The notes beneath the pieces are model-generated. The model worked only from the letters and a program-made list of their open reading frames with translations, did not search any database and was not told where the DNA came from. This document shows, piece by piece, positions 7,493 through 15,876 of a DNA stretch of 35,985 bases. The translations under genes and the position numbers were made by a program. Source of the stretch: Caulobacter sp. HMWF025 (GTDB lineage: Bacteria; Pseudomonadota; Alphaproteobacteria; Caulobacterales; Caulobacteraceae); assembly GCF_003060965.1 (NCBI RefSeq), contig NZ_QAII01000030.1:1-35985 (forward strand). Reading direction: 5' to 3'. Positions within the stretch are counted from its first letter, which is position 1; each line of letters opens with the position of its first letter.

Positions 7493-7592
7493 AGGGCGCC
7501 GCTGGCCGACGGGCTCTGCCATTCGCCGATCAGGGCACGCATTTGACCGAAGGGCGGTGGCGGAGCGCACGGCCGGCGGTTCAGCTTTGGGC

Positions 7593-9047
7593 ATGACCCA
7601 GACATCACTTCAACGCCGCGCCCTGCTCGCCGCCGCCGGCCTCGCCCTTCCCGCCCTTGCCTTCGCGCAGACCGCGCCCCCGGTGTCGCCGACCGAGGCC
7701 GGCCCCTTCCGGTTCAGGGGCTGGCAGGGCAAGGACACCGATGCCGAACGGGGCTTCTTCGAGGTCCCCGAAGACCGTCGCGACCCCCGGTCACGCAAGA
7801 TCCGGCTCAGCTATGTCCGGTTCGCATCGACCGCAGCCCGGCCAGGGCCGCCGATCATCTATCTGGCCGGTGGTCCCGGGGGCACGGCGACACGGGCGCT
7901 GTCCGGGCCACGGTTTCCGATCATGATGGCCCTGCGCGAGGTGGCCGACGTCATCGCCTTCGACCAGCGCGGCACCGGCCTGTCCAACCACATCCCCGAG
8001 CGGCCGGCCTCGACGCGCCCGCCGCCGCCGTTCACGCAAGCCGGACTGACGTCCTATTTCCGCACCGATTTTCAGGAAGCCTGGGTCGACTGGACCAGGG
8101 CCGGCGTGGCCATGACCGGCTACAACACCGAACAGAACGCCGACGATATCGACGACCTGCGTCGCCACCTGGGCGCGGAAAAGGTTGACCTCTGGGGTAT
8201 CAGCTACGGCACGCACCTGGCGCTGAGCATGCTCAAGCGCCACGGCGACCGGGTGAACCGTGTGGCCCTGGCCAGCCTTGAGGGGCAGGACCAGACCGTA
8301 AAGCGGCCCTCCGCCGTCGACACCCTGCTGAGCCACGTGGACGGCCTGCTGGCCGCCGACCCGGCCGTGCGGGCGGCCATTCCGGACCTGCCAGCCCTGA
8401 TGCGGCGGGTGCATGCCAGGATGGAGGCGGCGCCGGTGAGCTTGACCGCGACCCTGAACGGCGCGCCGGTCACGCTGCAGATCGGCGGCTTCGCCATTCA
8501 GCTCATGTCGGGTGGCCTGATCGCCAATCCCCAGACCCTGGCCATGCTGCCGGGCCTCTATCTGGCGCTCGATGCCGGACAGACCGAGGTACTGAAGCCC
8601 TTCATGGGCGAGTTTGCCAACCTGCTCGGCATTGCCGGCATGCCCGAAGCGACGGACCTGGCGTCGGGGATCTCGCCGGGCCGGTTGGCCCTGGTGCGAC
8701 GGGAGGCGAAGACCGCCGTGCTGGGTGAGGCCCTGAACTTCCCGATGCCGCAGCTGCTGGGTGTGGTCCCGGGCGCTGATCTGGGCGAGGGCTTCCGCGC
8801 GCCGCTACGGATCGACCATCCCGCCCTGCTACTGGCAGGCACGCTGGACGGTCGTACGCCGATGTCCGAGCAGGACGAGGTGGCCGCCCAGTTCCGGCGC
8901 AAGTCCCGGGTGATCGTCGAAAACGCCGGCCACAACGTCTTTGAGGCCCATCCTGACGTTCAGCCCCTGCTGGTGCGGTTCTTCCGGGGCGAGGCCGTCG
9001 CCGATACACGGCTGTCTCTGCCGCCACCGACGTTCAAGCTGGGGTGA
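7593..9047 (+). CDS. Secreted alpha/beta hydrolase, peptidase S33 (tripeptidyl aminopeptidase-like)
   Basis: This 484-residue protein has an N-terminal signal with an Arg-Arg pair (QRRALLAAAGLALPALAFA), possibly Tat-dependent. The alpha/beta hydrolase core includes an oxyanion segment (YLAGGPGG), an AFDQRGTG strand, the nucleophile S204 in WGISYGT, D419 in AGTLDGRTP and H447 in NAGHNVF. This matches the S33 proline iminopeptidase/tripeptidyl aminopeptidase group with its C-terminal TAP-like part. It probably cleaves small peptides or esters outside the cytoplasm. The ATG at 7593 was chosen because it begins the signal peptide; the reading from 7458 overlaps the divergent LytTR gene. The exact substrate is unknown. 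Confidence 0.87.
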   Translation: MTQTSLQRRALLAAAGLALPALAFAQTAPPVSPTEAGPFRFRGWQGKDTDAERGFFEVPEDRRDPRSRKIRLSYVRFASTAARPGPPIIYLAGGPGGTATRALSGPRFPIMMALREVADVIAFDQRGTGLSNHIPERPASTRPPPPFTQAGLTSYFRTDFQEAWVDWTRAGVAMTGYNTEQNADDIDDLRRHLGAEKVDLWGISYGTHLALSMLKRHGDRVNRVALASLEGQDQTVKRPSAVDTLLSHVDGLLAADPAVRAAIPDLPALMRRVHARMEAAPVSLTATLNGAPVTLQIGGFAIQLMSGGLIANPQTLAMLPGLYLALDAGQTEVLKPFMGEFANLLGIAGMPEATDLASGISPGRLALVRREAKTAVLGEALNFPMPQLLGVVPGADLGEGFRAPLRIDHPALLLAGTLDGRTPMSEQDEVAAQFRRKSRVIVENAGHNVFEAHPDVQPLLVRFFRGEAVADTRLSLPPPTFKLG

Positions 9048-9090
9048 TCGGGTCAGGGTCCGAAGACTGGAGGCGGGCCTTTTCGTCTGG

Positions 9091-9119
9091 GGGCGCTCAG
9101 CCGCGCTTTCTGAGCGCCC
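9091..9119. repeat. 10-bp inverted repeat at convergent gene ends
   Basis: GGGCGCTCAG (9091-9100) and CTGAGCGCCC (9110-9119) are perfect complements around a 9-nt loop. They cover the end of the GNAT gene, just past the S33 hydrolase stop. Neither strand has a T-tract after the stem, so it is not a classical intrinsic terminator. It may still slow or end transcription from both sides. Confidence 0.45.
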
Positions 9120-9546
9120 GGGTGAACATCTCACCGCTCTCGACAAACCCGGTGGCCAGGCAGAATGCGCGCAGCTCCCCGGGGCCGACCGGCGGGTGAA
9201 GGACAAGTTCGCCGCACCCCGCAGAGCGGGCGGCCTGGGAGGCCGCCTTGAGAAGCAAGCGCGCGACTCCGTTTCGCCGCCTGTCCGGATCGACGAACAG
9301 GGTTGAGATCCACCCCACCTTCTGGTCGGCCGTGAGGACAGAATGCCAATGGGCCAAGATGACGCCGGTCGGCGGGCCCCATTCATCGGCGACCAGCAGG
9401 ACGCCGGGTTGTTCCTGGATGGCCCTCAGACGCTGGGCAAGCCTGTCCCGGGCCAGGGGCAGGCCAGTTGTTCTGAGCAGTTCGGCCAGGCCGTCCACGT
9501 CGCCATGGTCTGCGGCTCGAATGGAAAGGCCGTAGCGGCTCGACAT
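9097..9546 (-). CDS. GNAT-family N-acetyltransferase
   Basis: This 149-residue protein has the GNAT fold. An N-terminal strand and helix (IRAADHGDVDGLAELL) precede a central LFVDPDRRRNGVARLLL segment, the acetyl-CoA pyrophosphate-binding motif A (R/Q-x-x-G-x-A in form RRNGVA). The terminal motif is an AFCLATGFVESGE segment. It would transfer an acetyl group from acetyl-CoA to an amine, but the acceptor cannot be predicted. The ATG at 9546 is used, since the reading from 9633 adds an unrelated leader. The carboxylesterase gene ends 116 bp upstream on the same strand; a shared transcript is possible but not shown. Confidence 0.85.
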   Translation of the reverse strand: MSSRYGLSIRAADHGDVDGLAELLRTTGLPLARDRLAQRLRAIQEQPGVLLVADEWGPPTGVILAHWHSVLTADQKVGWISTLFVDPDRRRNGVARLLLKAASQAARSAGCGELVLHPPVGPGELRAFCLATGFVESGEMFTRALRKRG

Positions 9547-9662
9547 GAGGTTTGAGTCTCCCGGTCGTGCGAGATTGCGGTCAGGGCCGCTCACGCCAAA
9601 GCCCTGTACCGCGCTGGTGGCTGTTGCAAGCAAGCCGGGTTAGCCGTCTGCCTCCATCCCGT

Positions 9663-10322
9663 TCAGGCGAAGCGCTGGATCAGGAAACGCGCGCCCAGCT
9701 GGAGGCCAGGCTCATCGATGCTGTGGCCGAGCCCTGGCGAAATGTGGGACGCGACGTCGAAGTCCAGGGCCCTGAGCCCGCTTTCGGCCTGATGCAGGGC
9801 TTCGACAGGCAGGACCTCGTCGCGGTCGCCGTGAACGAGCAGAACGGGCGGGCGGGTCACGACCTCGGCGGCCAGTTCGGCCGGGTCGGCCAGCATGCCG
9901 GAGAAGCCGATGATGCCGGCCAGGCTCCTCGCCCGGCGCGGCCCGACATGTAGTGCCATCATCGTGCCCTGGCTGAAGCCGACCAGAGCCACCTTGTCCT
10001 CGCTGAGGCCATGGGTGGCGAGCTGGGCGTCGATATAGGCCTGCAGGGCTGGGGCTGAGACACGTACGCCTGCCGCGCGCGCGGCCGGCGTCAGGCTGGT
10101 CAGGGGCCACCATTGTCGCCCGTAGGGCACGCCGTCGCAAGGCTGGGGCGCGTCGGGGGCGAGGAACAGCGTGTCGGGCAGCGCTGCGGCCCAGTAGGGA
10201 GCCAGATCGATCAGGTCCGCGCCGTTCGATCCATAGCCGTGCAGGAGGATCACCAGGGACCTGGCCGGGCCGCCTGAGGCGGGTGCCGCGCTGGGACCGT
10301 CAAGCCGGGGGATCTGGGTCAT
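9663..10322 (-). CDS. Phospholipase/carboxylesterase family alpha/beta hydrolase
   Basis: This 219-residue protein has the short alpha/beta hydrolase fold of the carboxylesterase/lysophospholipase (YpfH/EstB-like) family. Visible motifs are the oxyanion segment LLHGYGSNGADLI, the nucleophile S117 in VGFSQGTMM, the Asp in VHGDRDEVLP and the His in GLGHSID. No signal peptide is seen, so it is likely cytoplasmic and hydrolyses small carboxylic esters. The ATG at 10322 places the fold about 25 residues from the start; the reading from 10568 runs through the promoter region of the next gene and is rejected. It is divergent from the GH74 gene. Confidence 0.87.
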   Translation of the reverse strand: MTQIPRLDGPSAAPASGGPARSLVILLHGYGSNGADLIDLAPYWAAALPDTLFLAPDAPQPCDGVPYGRQWWPLTSLTPAARAAGVRVSAPALQAYIDAQLATHGLSEDKVALVGFSQGTMMALHVGPRRARSLAGIIGFSGMLADPAELAAEVVTRPPVLLVHGDRDEVLPVEALHQAESGLRALDFDVASHISPGLGHSIDEPGLQLGARFLIQRFA

Positions 10323-10534
10323 GGCGGTTCCTGGCCGGTTCGGTTTCGCGTTGGGCCCCCACCATAGCCGGCTTCGCCCGGCGGCGTCGCGCCAAGACTC
10401 GACCGGGGCGTCGCCATGACCCTTCTGCGCTCTTCGCAGGCTGCGGGGTGCGCCGACCGGTGGAGCCGGAACGGCTGGGCCATTTCCAGGTCTTCGGCAT
10501 AGCGACATATTGTAGGACAAATGTGCAGTTGCTA

Positions 10535-10548
10535 TGGTAGCGCTCACA
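10535..10548 (+). promoter_or_regulatory. LacI-type operator-like site upstream of the GH74 gene
   Basis: TGGTAGCGCTCACA contains the AGCGCT centre and one complete half of the palindrome TGGTAGCGCTACCA, with two changes in the other half. LacI-family sugar repressors of alphaproteobacteria bind such sites. It lies 47 bp before the GH74 start, where a repressor could block transcription. No LacI-family gene is in the window. Confidence 0.5.
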
Positions 10549-10594
10549 AAGTTGAGCCGAGAACGCAATCATCGGCGAACTACCGGGAGGGGAC

Positions 10595-12796
10595 ATGTTT
10601 GGTAAGCGGGCCGCCAAGGCACTACGTTCGGCTATTCTGGCAACGCTGATTTCAACGGGCTGCGCATTGGCCCAGCCGACCCCCGGGTCCCAGGCCTATC
10701 ACTGGCAGAGCGTCCCTTACGGCGCGGGGGGCTATGTCGATGGCTTCATCTATCACCCGCGGGAAAAGGGCATTCTCTACGCGCGCACCGATGTGGGCGG
10801 GCTCTATCGCTATGACTTCACGGGGCGCTCCTGGGTGCCCCTGCTCGATCACCTTCCGCGTGAAGACGCTGACTTTATGGGTGTGTTGAGTGTGGCCATC
10901 GATCCGGCCAACCCGGACAAGGTCTATGCCGCTTGCGGTCTCTATCTGCAGGACTGGGCCCGCAAGGGTGCGATCCTGCGATCCGATGATCGCGGCCTGA
11001 CCTGGAAGAAGACTGAGCTGCCGATCCGGATCGGTGGCAATGCCGACGGACGGGGCACGGGTGAACGGCTGGTCGTCGATCCCAGGGATTCAAACACAGT
11101 ATACTTTGGATCAAATCAGGACGGACTTTGGCGGAGTACGGACAGCGGCGCGACCTTTACGAAGCTGACGGCTTCACCTGCGCGATCGATAAACTTCCTG
11201 ATTTTCGAGCCGTCGTCCAATGACCTCTACCTTGCCAGTGCAGACGGCAAGGGAGGGCTGTATGTCAGCCGGGACAAGGGCAGCACCTTCGTTGCCGTCG
11301 AGGGCGCGCCGCAACAACTGCCGCAAAGGGCTGCCTTTGCGGCGGACGGCACGATGTATGTGACTTTTGCGGTCGGTGACGGCTCTTCGTGGGCCGTGAA
11401 CCCCAGCCATGCCGAAGGTGGCAAGCTGGTCCGTCGTGATCCCGGGAGTGCAGGCTGGAAGGAGATATCGCCGATCAAGCCCAGTGACGGCCTGCGCGGC
11501 GGTTACTCCGGCATCGATGTCGCTCCAGACGGAACCGTCGTCGTGTCGACCCTGGATCGCTGGTGGCCCCATGACGATGTCTTTGTGTCGCGCGACAAGG
11601 GCGCGCGTTGGTCGGCCCTGAGCCGGCAGGCGCGCTTTGCGGTTTCCGACTATCCCTGGCTGGAGGAAACCAACCCCGAGCGTCGCATGGGCGGCTGGCT
11701 TTCAGACCTGAAGATCAATCCCTTCAACCCTGATGAAATGACCTATGGCCATGGGGGCGGGGTGTGGACCAGCCGCAACCTCTCCGCTGCGGGTACGGAT
11801 CAACCCCTCATTTTCGACGCCAATATTGCCAATCTGGAAGAGGGGGCCGTGACGCAGCTGGTCTCTCCATCGGGTGGGGCGACAATTCTGGCAACGATGG
11901 GAGATACGGCCGGTGGCGCCTGGGACGATCTGACAAAGTCTCCGAAGGCCGGTCTGTTTCGCCCGAATACCGAGACAAACGAGAGCATAGACTATGCGGG
12001 CCAGAGGCCCGGATGGATCGTTCGCACGGTTCACAACAGCAAGACCCGCGGATTTTTCTCAAAGGATGGCGGTGGAAGCTGGGACATGTTCGCTGCGACA
12101 CCAGTCGTGGCCAGCCCGCCGAACGAGCCCTACAGGGGGCCGGGGGCGATAGCCATTTCCGCCAAGGGCTCGGCGCTTGTTTGGGCTCCTGAGCGGTCTG
12201 GTGGCTTTCATTCGTCAGATGGCGGAAAGTCATGGAGCCCGTCCGCCGGCTGGCCTGACCAGAGAGAGCAGACTCTCACGCCGATCGCCGACAAGGTCGT
12301 TGATCAGGTCTTCTACCTGCACGATCGTCCCGGCGGACGAATCCTCGTCAGCGTCGATGGTGGCGGGTCATTCAAGATGATCGCCGAAGGCCTGCCCGTG
12401 ATCCAGTCCTGGGACCGGTCGCAGCTTGCCGTAACGCCCACGCGGATGCGCGATCTCTGGATCGCCTTGCCCGGCGGGCTCGTTCATTCCCGCTCGGCCG
12501 ATACGCCGTTCAAGAGCGTCAAGAAGGTTGAGGCGGCCTGGGCCATTGGCTTCGGCGCACCCCGCCTGAAAGACGGCTACCCCACAGTCTTTGTTTTTGG
12601 AAAGATTGCGGGTCAGGGCGGACTCTGGCGGTCGGAAGATGAAGGGGTGAGCTGGCTCCGGATCAATGACGACGCGCACCAGTTTGGTGACATGCGTTCG
12701 ATTACGGGCGATCCGCTGGAATTCGGAACCCTCTACATTGCCCCTCATGGTCGCGGCGTCATGGTCGGACGGCCACCCGTCGTGACCAAGCCCTAG
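10595..12796 (+). CDS. GH74-type xyloglucanase-like protein (BNR/sortilin propeller)
   Basis: This 733-residue protein has a signal peptide cut near CALAQ (residue 26). The mature protein fits the tandem seven-bladed propellers of GH74. The first blade holds the conserved YARTDVGGLYRY segment with the probable catalytic Asp at 66. Several sialidase-like Asp-box repeats follow (SDDRGLTW, STDSGATF, SRDKGSTF, SKDGGGSWD, SSDGGKSW, SEDEGVSW). GH74 enzymes cut the beta-1,4-glucan backbone of xyloglucan. The ATG at 10595 directly follows a purine-rich GGGAGGGG site. A LacI-type operator lies upstream and a terminator plus a GH43 gene downstream. Endo versus reducing-end activity cannot be decided here. 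Confidence 0.87.
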   Translation: MFGKRAAKALRSAILATLISTGCALAQPTPGSQAYHWQSVPYGAGGYVDGFIYHPREKGILYARTDVGGLYRYDFTGRSWVPLLDHLPREDADFMGVLSVAIDPANPDKVYAACGLYLQDWARKGAILRSDDRGLTWKKTELPIRIGGNADGRGTGERLVVDPRDSNTVYFGSNQDGLWRSTDSGATFTKLTASPARSINFLIFEPSSNDLYLASADGKGGLYVSRDKGSTFVAVEGAPQQLPQRAAFAADGTMYVTFAVGDGSSWAVNPSHAEGGKLVRRDPGSAGWKEISPIKPSDGLRGGYSGIDVAPDGTVVVSTLDRWWPHDDVFVSRDKGARWSALSRQARFAVSDYPWLEETNPERRMGGWLSDLKINPFNPDEMTYGHGGGVWTSRNLSAAGTDQPLIFDANIANLEEGAVTQLVSPSGGATILATMGDTAGGAWDDLTKSPKAGLFRPNTETNESIDYAGQRPGWIVRTVHNSKTRGFFSKDGGGSWDMFAATPVVASPPNEPYRGPGAIAISAKGSALVWAPERSGGFHSSDGGKSWSPSAGWPDQREQTLTPIADKVVDQVFYLHDRPGGRILVSVDGGGSFKMIAEGLPVIQSWDRSQLAVTPTRMRDLWIALPGGLVHSRSADTPFKSVKKVEAAWAIGFGAPRLKDGYPTVFVFGKIAGQGGLWRSEDEGVSWLRINDDAHQFGDMRSITGDPLEFGTLYIAPHGRGVMVGRPPVVTKP

Positions 12797-12818
12797 AGGT
12801 CTTGGGCGTTCCCGGGCG

Positions 12819-12848
12819 GCCTCCACAGCGGTGTGGAGGCGCTCTTTT
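12819..12848 (+). terminator. Intrinsic terminator after the GH74 gene
   Basis: A 9-bp perfect stem, GCCTCCACA with TGTGGAGGC, encloses a GCGG loop and is followed by GCTCTTTT. It starts 22 bp after the GH74 stop. The GH43 gene starts 62 bp further on, so that gene either has its own promoter or depends on read-through. Confidence 0.75.
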
Positions 12849-12910
12849 GATCCCGGGAACGGACGGCCTTCGGTCTGAACCTGCCCCTGCCATCAAACTG
12901 AGTGATCCTC

Positions 12911-14551
12911 ATGGCTATTCCCCGTCGGATTCTGTTCAAGGGCCTGATTGCGGGCGCCGCGCTTCCGGGCCTTGCCCAGGCCCGGTCGGAAACGGTGGCG
13001 GCTGCCCCGGGAACGCCCGCCTGGGGTGTCGGGACGGAGACGCAACGCAAGGCCGATCTGGGGAACGGGACCTATCTCAATCCCATCCTAAGCGGGGATC
13101 ACCCCGACCCGACCATCCTGAAAGATGGCGGAACCTACTACATGACGTTCTCGTCGTTCTATTCCTACCCGGGTCTCGTGATCTGGAGCTCCACGGACCT
13201 GGTCAACTGGACCCCCGTGGGCCCCGCGCTCAGGAAGCCGCTGGGCGTGATCTGGGCCGTCGATCTGATCAAGCACAACGACCGCTATTTCATCTACATC
13301 CCGGCGGATCCGGAGGGGAAAGGCTGGTCGATCCACGTCATCTGGGCCGACCATATCGGCGGACCCTGGAGCGATCCGATCGACGTCGGCATCAAGGGCT
13401 GTATCGACCCGGGCCATGTCGTCGGTGAAGACGGCAAGCGCTACTTGTTCGTCAACGGCGTGCGCAAGGTCCGCCTGACGGATGACGGTTTGGCCGCCGA
13501 CGGGCCTCTGGAACCGGCCTATGCCCCATGGCGATATCCGGATGATTGGGTTGTTGAGAATTTTGCGCCCGAAGGTCCCAAGCTTCTACGCCGCGACGGC
13601 TGGTTTTACCTGATTACGGCGGTTGGAGGCACGGCTGGACCGGCGACAGGTCACATGGTCATCGCCGCGCGCTCCCGCTCTGTGCACGGCCCCTGGGAGC
13701 ATTGTCCGTACAATCCTCTGGTGCGCACCCGCAGCGCGGCCGAGCCCTGGTGGTCGCGCGGGCATGCGACGGTCGTGGAGGGCCCCGCCGGTGATTGGTG
13801 GATGGTCTATCACGGCTATGAAAATGGCTATCGGACCCTCGGCCGGCAGACTCTTCTGGAACCCATCGAATGGACCGCCGATGGCTGGCTCCGGGCCCTG
13901 GGAGGCGACCTTTCGAAGCCTCTGCCCAAGCCTCGCGGGGGCAGGGCAGGACCGTCCGCGCCAGGACTCTCTGATGACTTTTCCGTCGACCGGATGGGGG
14001 TGCAATGGAGCTTTCATGATCCGGCTCCGGATGAGGCCGGGCGAGCGGTCTATGAACCCGGCGGCCTTCGCATTCAGGGACGTGGCACGTCGCCGCTCAA
14101 CTCCGCACCGCTGACCTGTCTTGTTGGTGATCGATCCTATGAGGCCGAGGTCTCCATCGAGTTGCTTGGTGAAGCCGAGGCGGGGATCCTGCTTTTCTAC
14201 AATCACAAGGCCTTTGTCGGCCTCGGGTTCGCGCCGAAGGCCCTGAAGGTCTTCCAGTATGCCGAGGAACTGACCTGGGCCCAGATCGCACAGGACGCCC
14301 GCAGACTCCGGTTACGAGTTACCAATGTCGAGAATGTCGTGACCTACCATTACTCGTATGACGATGGCCGGACATGGATAAGGCATGGGACGCGGATGGA
14401 GGTGTCAGGTCTGCATCACAACGTCTTTGGCGGGTTCCTGAGCCTTCGTCTTGGTCTGTTTGCCGCCGGATCCGGAGCGGTCAAGTTCAGCAATTTCAGC
14501 TACCGGGCCAATCCGCTCCAATCGCAGGAAAGTGTCCTCCACGGGATGTGA
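12911..14551 (+). CDS. GH43-family secreted beta-xylosidase/arabinosidase-like enzyme
   Basis: This 546-residue protein has a Tat-like N-terminus (PRRILFKGLIAG followed by an Ala/Leu core). The five-bladed GH43 propeller spans about 50-340. The catalytic base is D66 in SGDHPDPT, the pKa-modulating Asp is D166 in CIDPGHV, and the general acid is E221 in FAPEGPK. A C-terminal beta-sandwich (about 355-540) is typical of xylosidase-type GH43 proteins. It would remove xylose or arabinose from hemicellulose fragments, complementing the upstream GH74 enzyme. A GTG at 12902 is in frame but gives only three extra residues, so the ATG at 12911 is preferred. The exact sugar specificity is not readable. 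Confidence 0.88.
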   Translation: MAIPRRILFKGLIAGAALPGLAQARSETVAAAPGTPAWGVGTETQRKADLGNGTYLNPILSGDHPDPTILKDGGTYYMTFSSFYSYPGLVIWSSTDLVNWTPVGPALRKPLGVIWAVDLIKHNDRYFIYIPADPEGKGWSIHVIWADHIGGPWSDPIDVGIKGCIDPGHVVGEDGKRYLFVNGVRKVRLTDDGLAADGPLEPAYAPWRYPDDWVVENFAPEGPKLLRRDGWFYLITAVGGTAGPATGHMVIAARSRSVHGPWEHCPYNPLVRTRSAAEPWWSRGHATVVEGPAGDWWMVYHGYENGYRTLGRQTLLEPIEWTADGWLRALGGDLSKPLPKPRGGRAGPSAPGLSDDFSVDRMGVQWSFHDPAPDEAGRAVYEPGGLRIQGRGTSPLNSAPLTCLVGDRSYEAEVSIELLGEAEAGILLFYNHKAFVGLGFAPKALKVFQYAEELTWAQIAQDARRLRLRVTNVENVVTYHYSYDDGRTWIRHGTRMEVSGLHHNVFGGFLSLRLGLFAAGSGAVKFSNFSYRANPLQSQESVLHGM

Positions 14552-14637
14552 TCCCGCTTTTTGCGGCCAGCCTCGAACGCGGCCATATCAGCGGCGGTTC
14601 GCGTGGTGCAGTCCAGCCAGGCGCAGGCGTGTCTCTT

Positions 14638-15162
14638 CTATCTGAAGAGTAGATCGATCTCGCTCTGGAGAACGTCCGGACCATTGAGGGCTGGACCATT
14701 GATGGTCTGCTCACGGTAGAGCCGCTCGGAGGCCGTCTCTGCCTCCTCCGCGTCGACGATGCCGGCGCATCCGGCAACCCGGTTCAGCCGGGCCTCCAGT
14801 GTGCCCAGGATGTCCGCAATCTTGCTTAGCCGCTGACCCACCAGATCGTGGAAGCCGCAAGCTTCCAGTATGGCGATGGCGTGGTTGTGGGTATCCCCTG
14901 GCCCGGTCTCCGGCGCGGCCAGAATGGCTTCTGCAGACGTCAGGATGCGGGAGACGCCGTCGTCGGCTTCCCGGCGCATGGCAACGAGTTCAGCCCGGGC
15001 TGCAGGCAGTCGCTCGCCCCCCATCCGACGCGGAGCCAGTCCGCTGACAACAGCGCGCAACTCCATCAGGCTCTCACGCAGTGACGCGAGCTCGCTGGCT
15101 GCCGGGCGGTCATCGCCCGCAGCAACATCAAGGTCGGGTGCTGGGCGTTTGAGCGAGGTCAC
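14638..15162 (-). CDS. cheZ: CheZ-like CheY-P phosphatase
   Basis: This 174-residue, mostly helical protein has a key segment ACGFHDLVGQRLSKI. It gives D106 and Q110 with the D-x3-Q spacing of CheZ, where these residues help remove phosphate from CheY-P. The C-terminus (SEIDLLF) resembles the acidic-hydrophobic CheZ tail that binds CheY. Residues 1-25 are probably disordered. The start is a GTG at 15162; the nearby ATG at 15170 is out of frame and hits a stop after three codons. It lies 42 bp downstream of a CheY-like gene on the same strand, which is its likely partner. Enterobacterial CheZ is longer, so the assignment rests on the active-site motif, the tail and the context. Confidence 0.68.
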   Translation of the reverse strand: MTSLKRPAPDLDVAAGDDRPAASELASLRESLMELRAVVSGLAPRRMGGERLPAARAELVAMRREADDGVSRILTSAEAILAAPETGPGDTHNHAIAILEACGFHDLVGQRLSKIADILGTLEARLNRVAGCAGIVDAEEAETASERLYREQTINGPALNGPDVLQSEIDLLFR

Positions 15163-15204
15163 CGATACATCAACTCCCTGGCTGCGGGGTAGGCCCGCCG
15201 CCTG

Positions 15205-15591
15205 TCAGAACTCTCCGAATATCGTCGACATCTTCTGCTTCAGGGTTTCGGCGTTGAAGGGTTTGACAATGTAGTTATTGGCACCGGCCTGTTTGGCGGC
15301 GACGACGTTTTCCGTCTTGCTCTCGGCCGTGATCATGATGAAGGGCGTGCGGCTCAGGGCGGCGTCGCCCCGCACGGACCGGAGCAGGTCGTAGCCGGTC
15401 ATCGGCTCCATGTTCCAGTCCGAGATCACCAGGCCGTAGGGCTTGCGCTTCAGCTTGCCCAGGGCTTCCTCGCCACTGGCAGCTTCGTCGAGATTCTCAA
15501 AGCCCAACTGTCGCAGCAGGCTGTGAACAATCCGGATGGTGGTCTTGTAGTCATCGACAACAAGGATAGGCATCGAAGCGTCGGCGGCCAT
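15205..15591 (-). CDS. CheY-like single-domain response regulator
   Basis: This 128-residue receiver has the acidic pair D13/D14, phospho-acceptor D58 in ISDWNMEP, the Thr of MITAES and the Lys of IVKPFNAE. There is no output domain, so it works by protein contact, most likely at the flagellar motor or as a phosphate sink. The ATG at 15591 has a strong GGAGG site with a 5-nt gap and is preferred over the ATG at 15573 and the longer start at 15630. The CheZ-like gene follows 42 bp downstream. It is divergent from the globin-coupled MCP gene, so both may be controlled from the shared 285-bp region, where only short, weak inverted repeats were seen. Confidence 0.88.
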   Translation of the reverse strand: MAADASMPILVVDDYKTTIRIVHSLLRQLGFENLDEAASGEEALGKLKRKPYGLVISDWNMEPMTGYDLLRSVRGDAALSRTPFIMITAESKTENVVAAKQAGANNYIVKPFNAETLKQKMSTIFGEF

Positions 15592-15876
15592 TCTGTCCTC
15601 CAGGGATCCGGTCTCGGGACAACAGAACACAGGTCTGTAAAAATATGCTTGTGATGGAATCCGGGACAGATTGTCGCACTTGAAAATAGGAACTCAACAG
15701 CCTGAGCCGGCCGAGGTTCTTGCCTGGAAAGGGCAATTCAGATTCCGCGCCCGTTGAAGGGATGAATTCAACCTTTGGCCTAGCTTTTGGAGGTCCAGGC
15801 GAGGACCGATCCGTAACTGGCCATTAACTAACAAGGACCAGCCTCGACCTCTCAATTCCCGACCAGGAACGGACCC

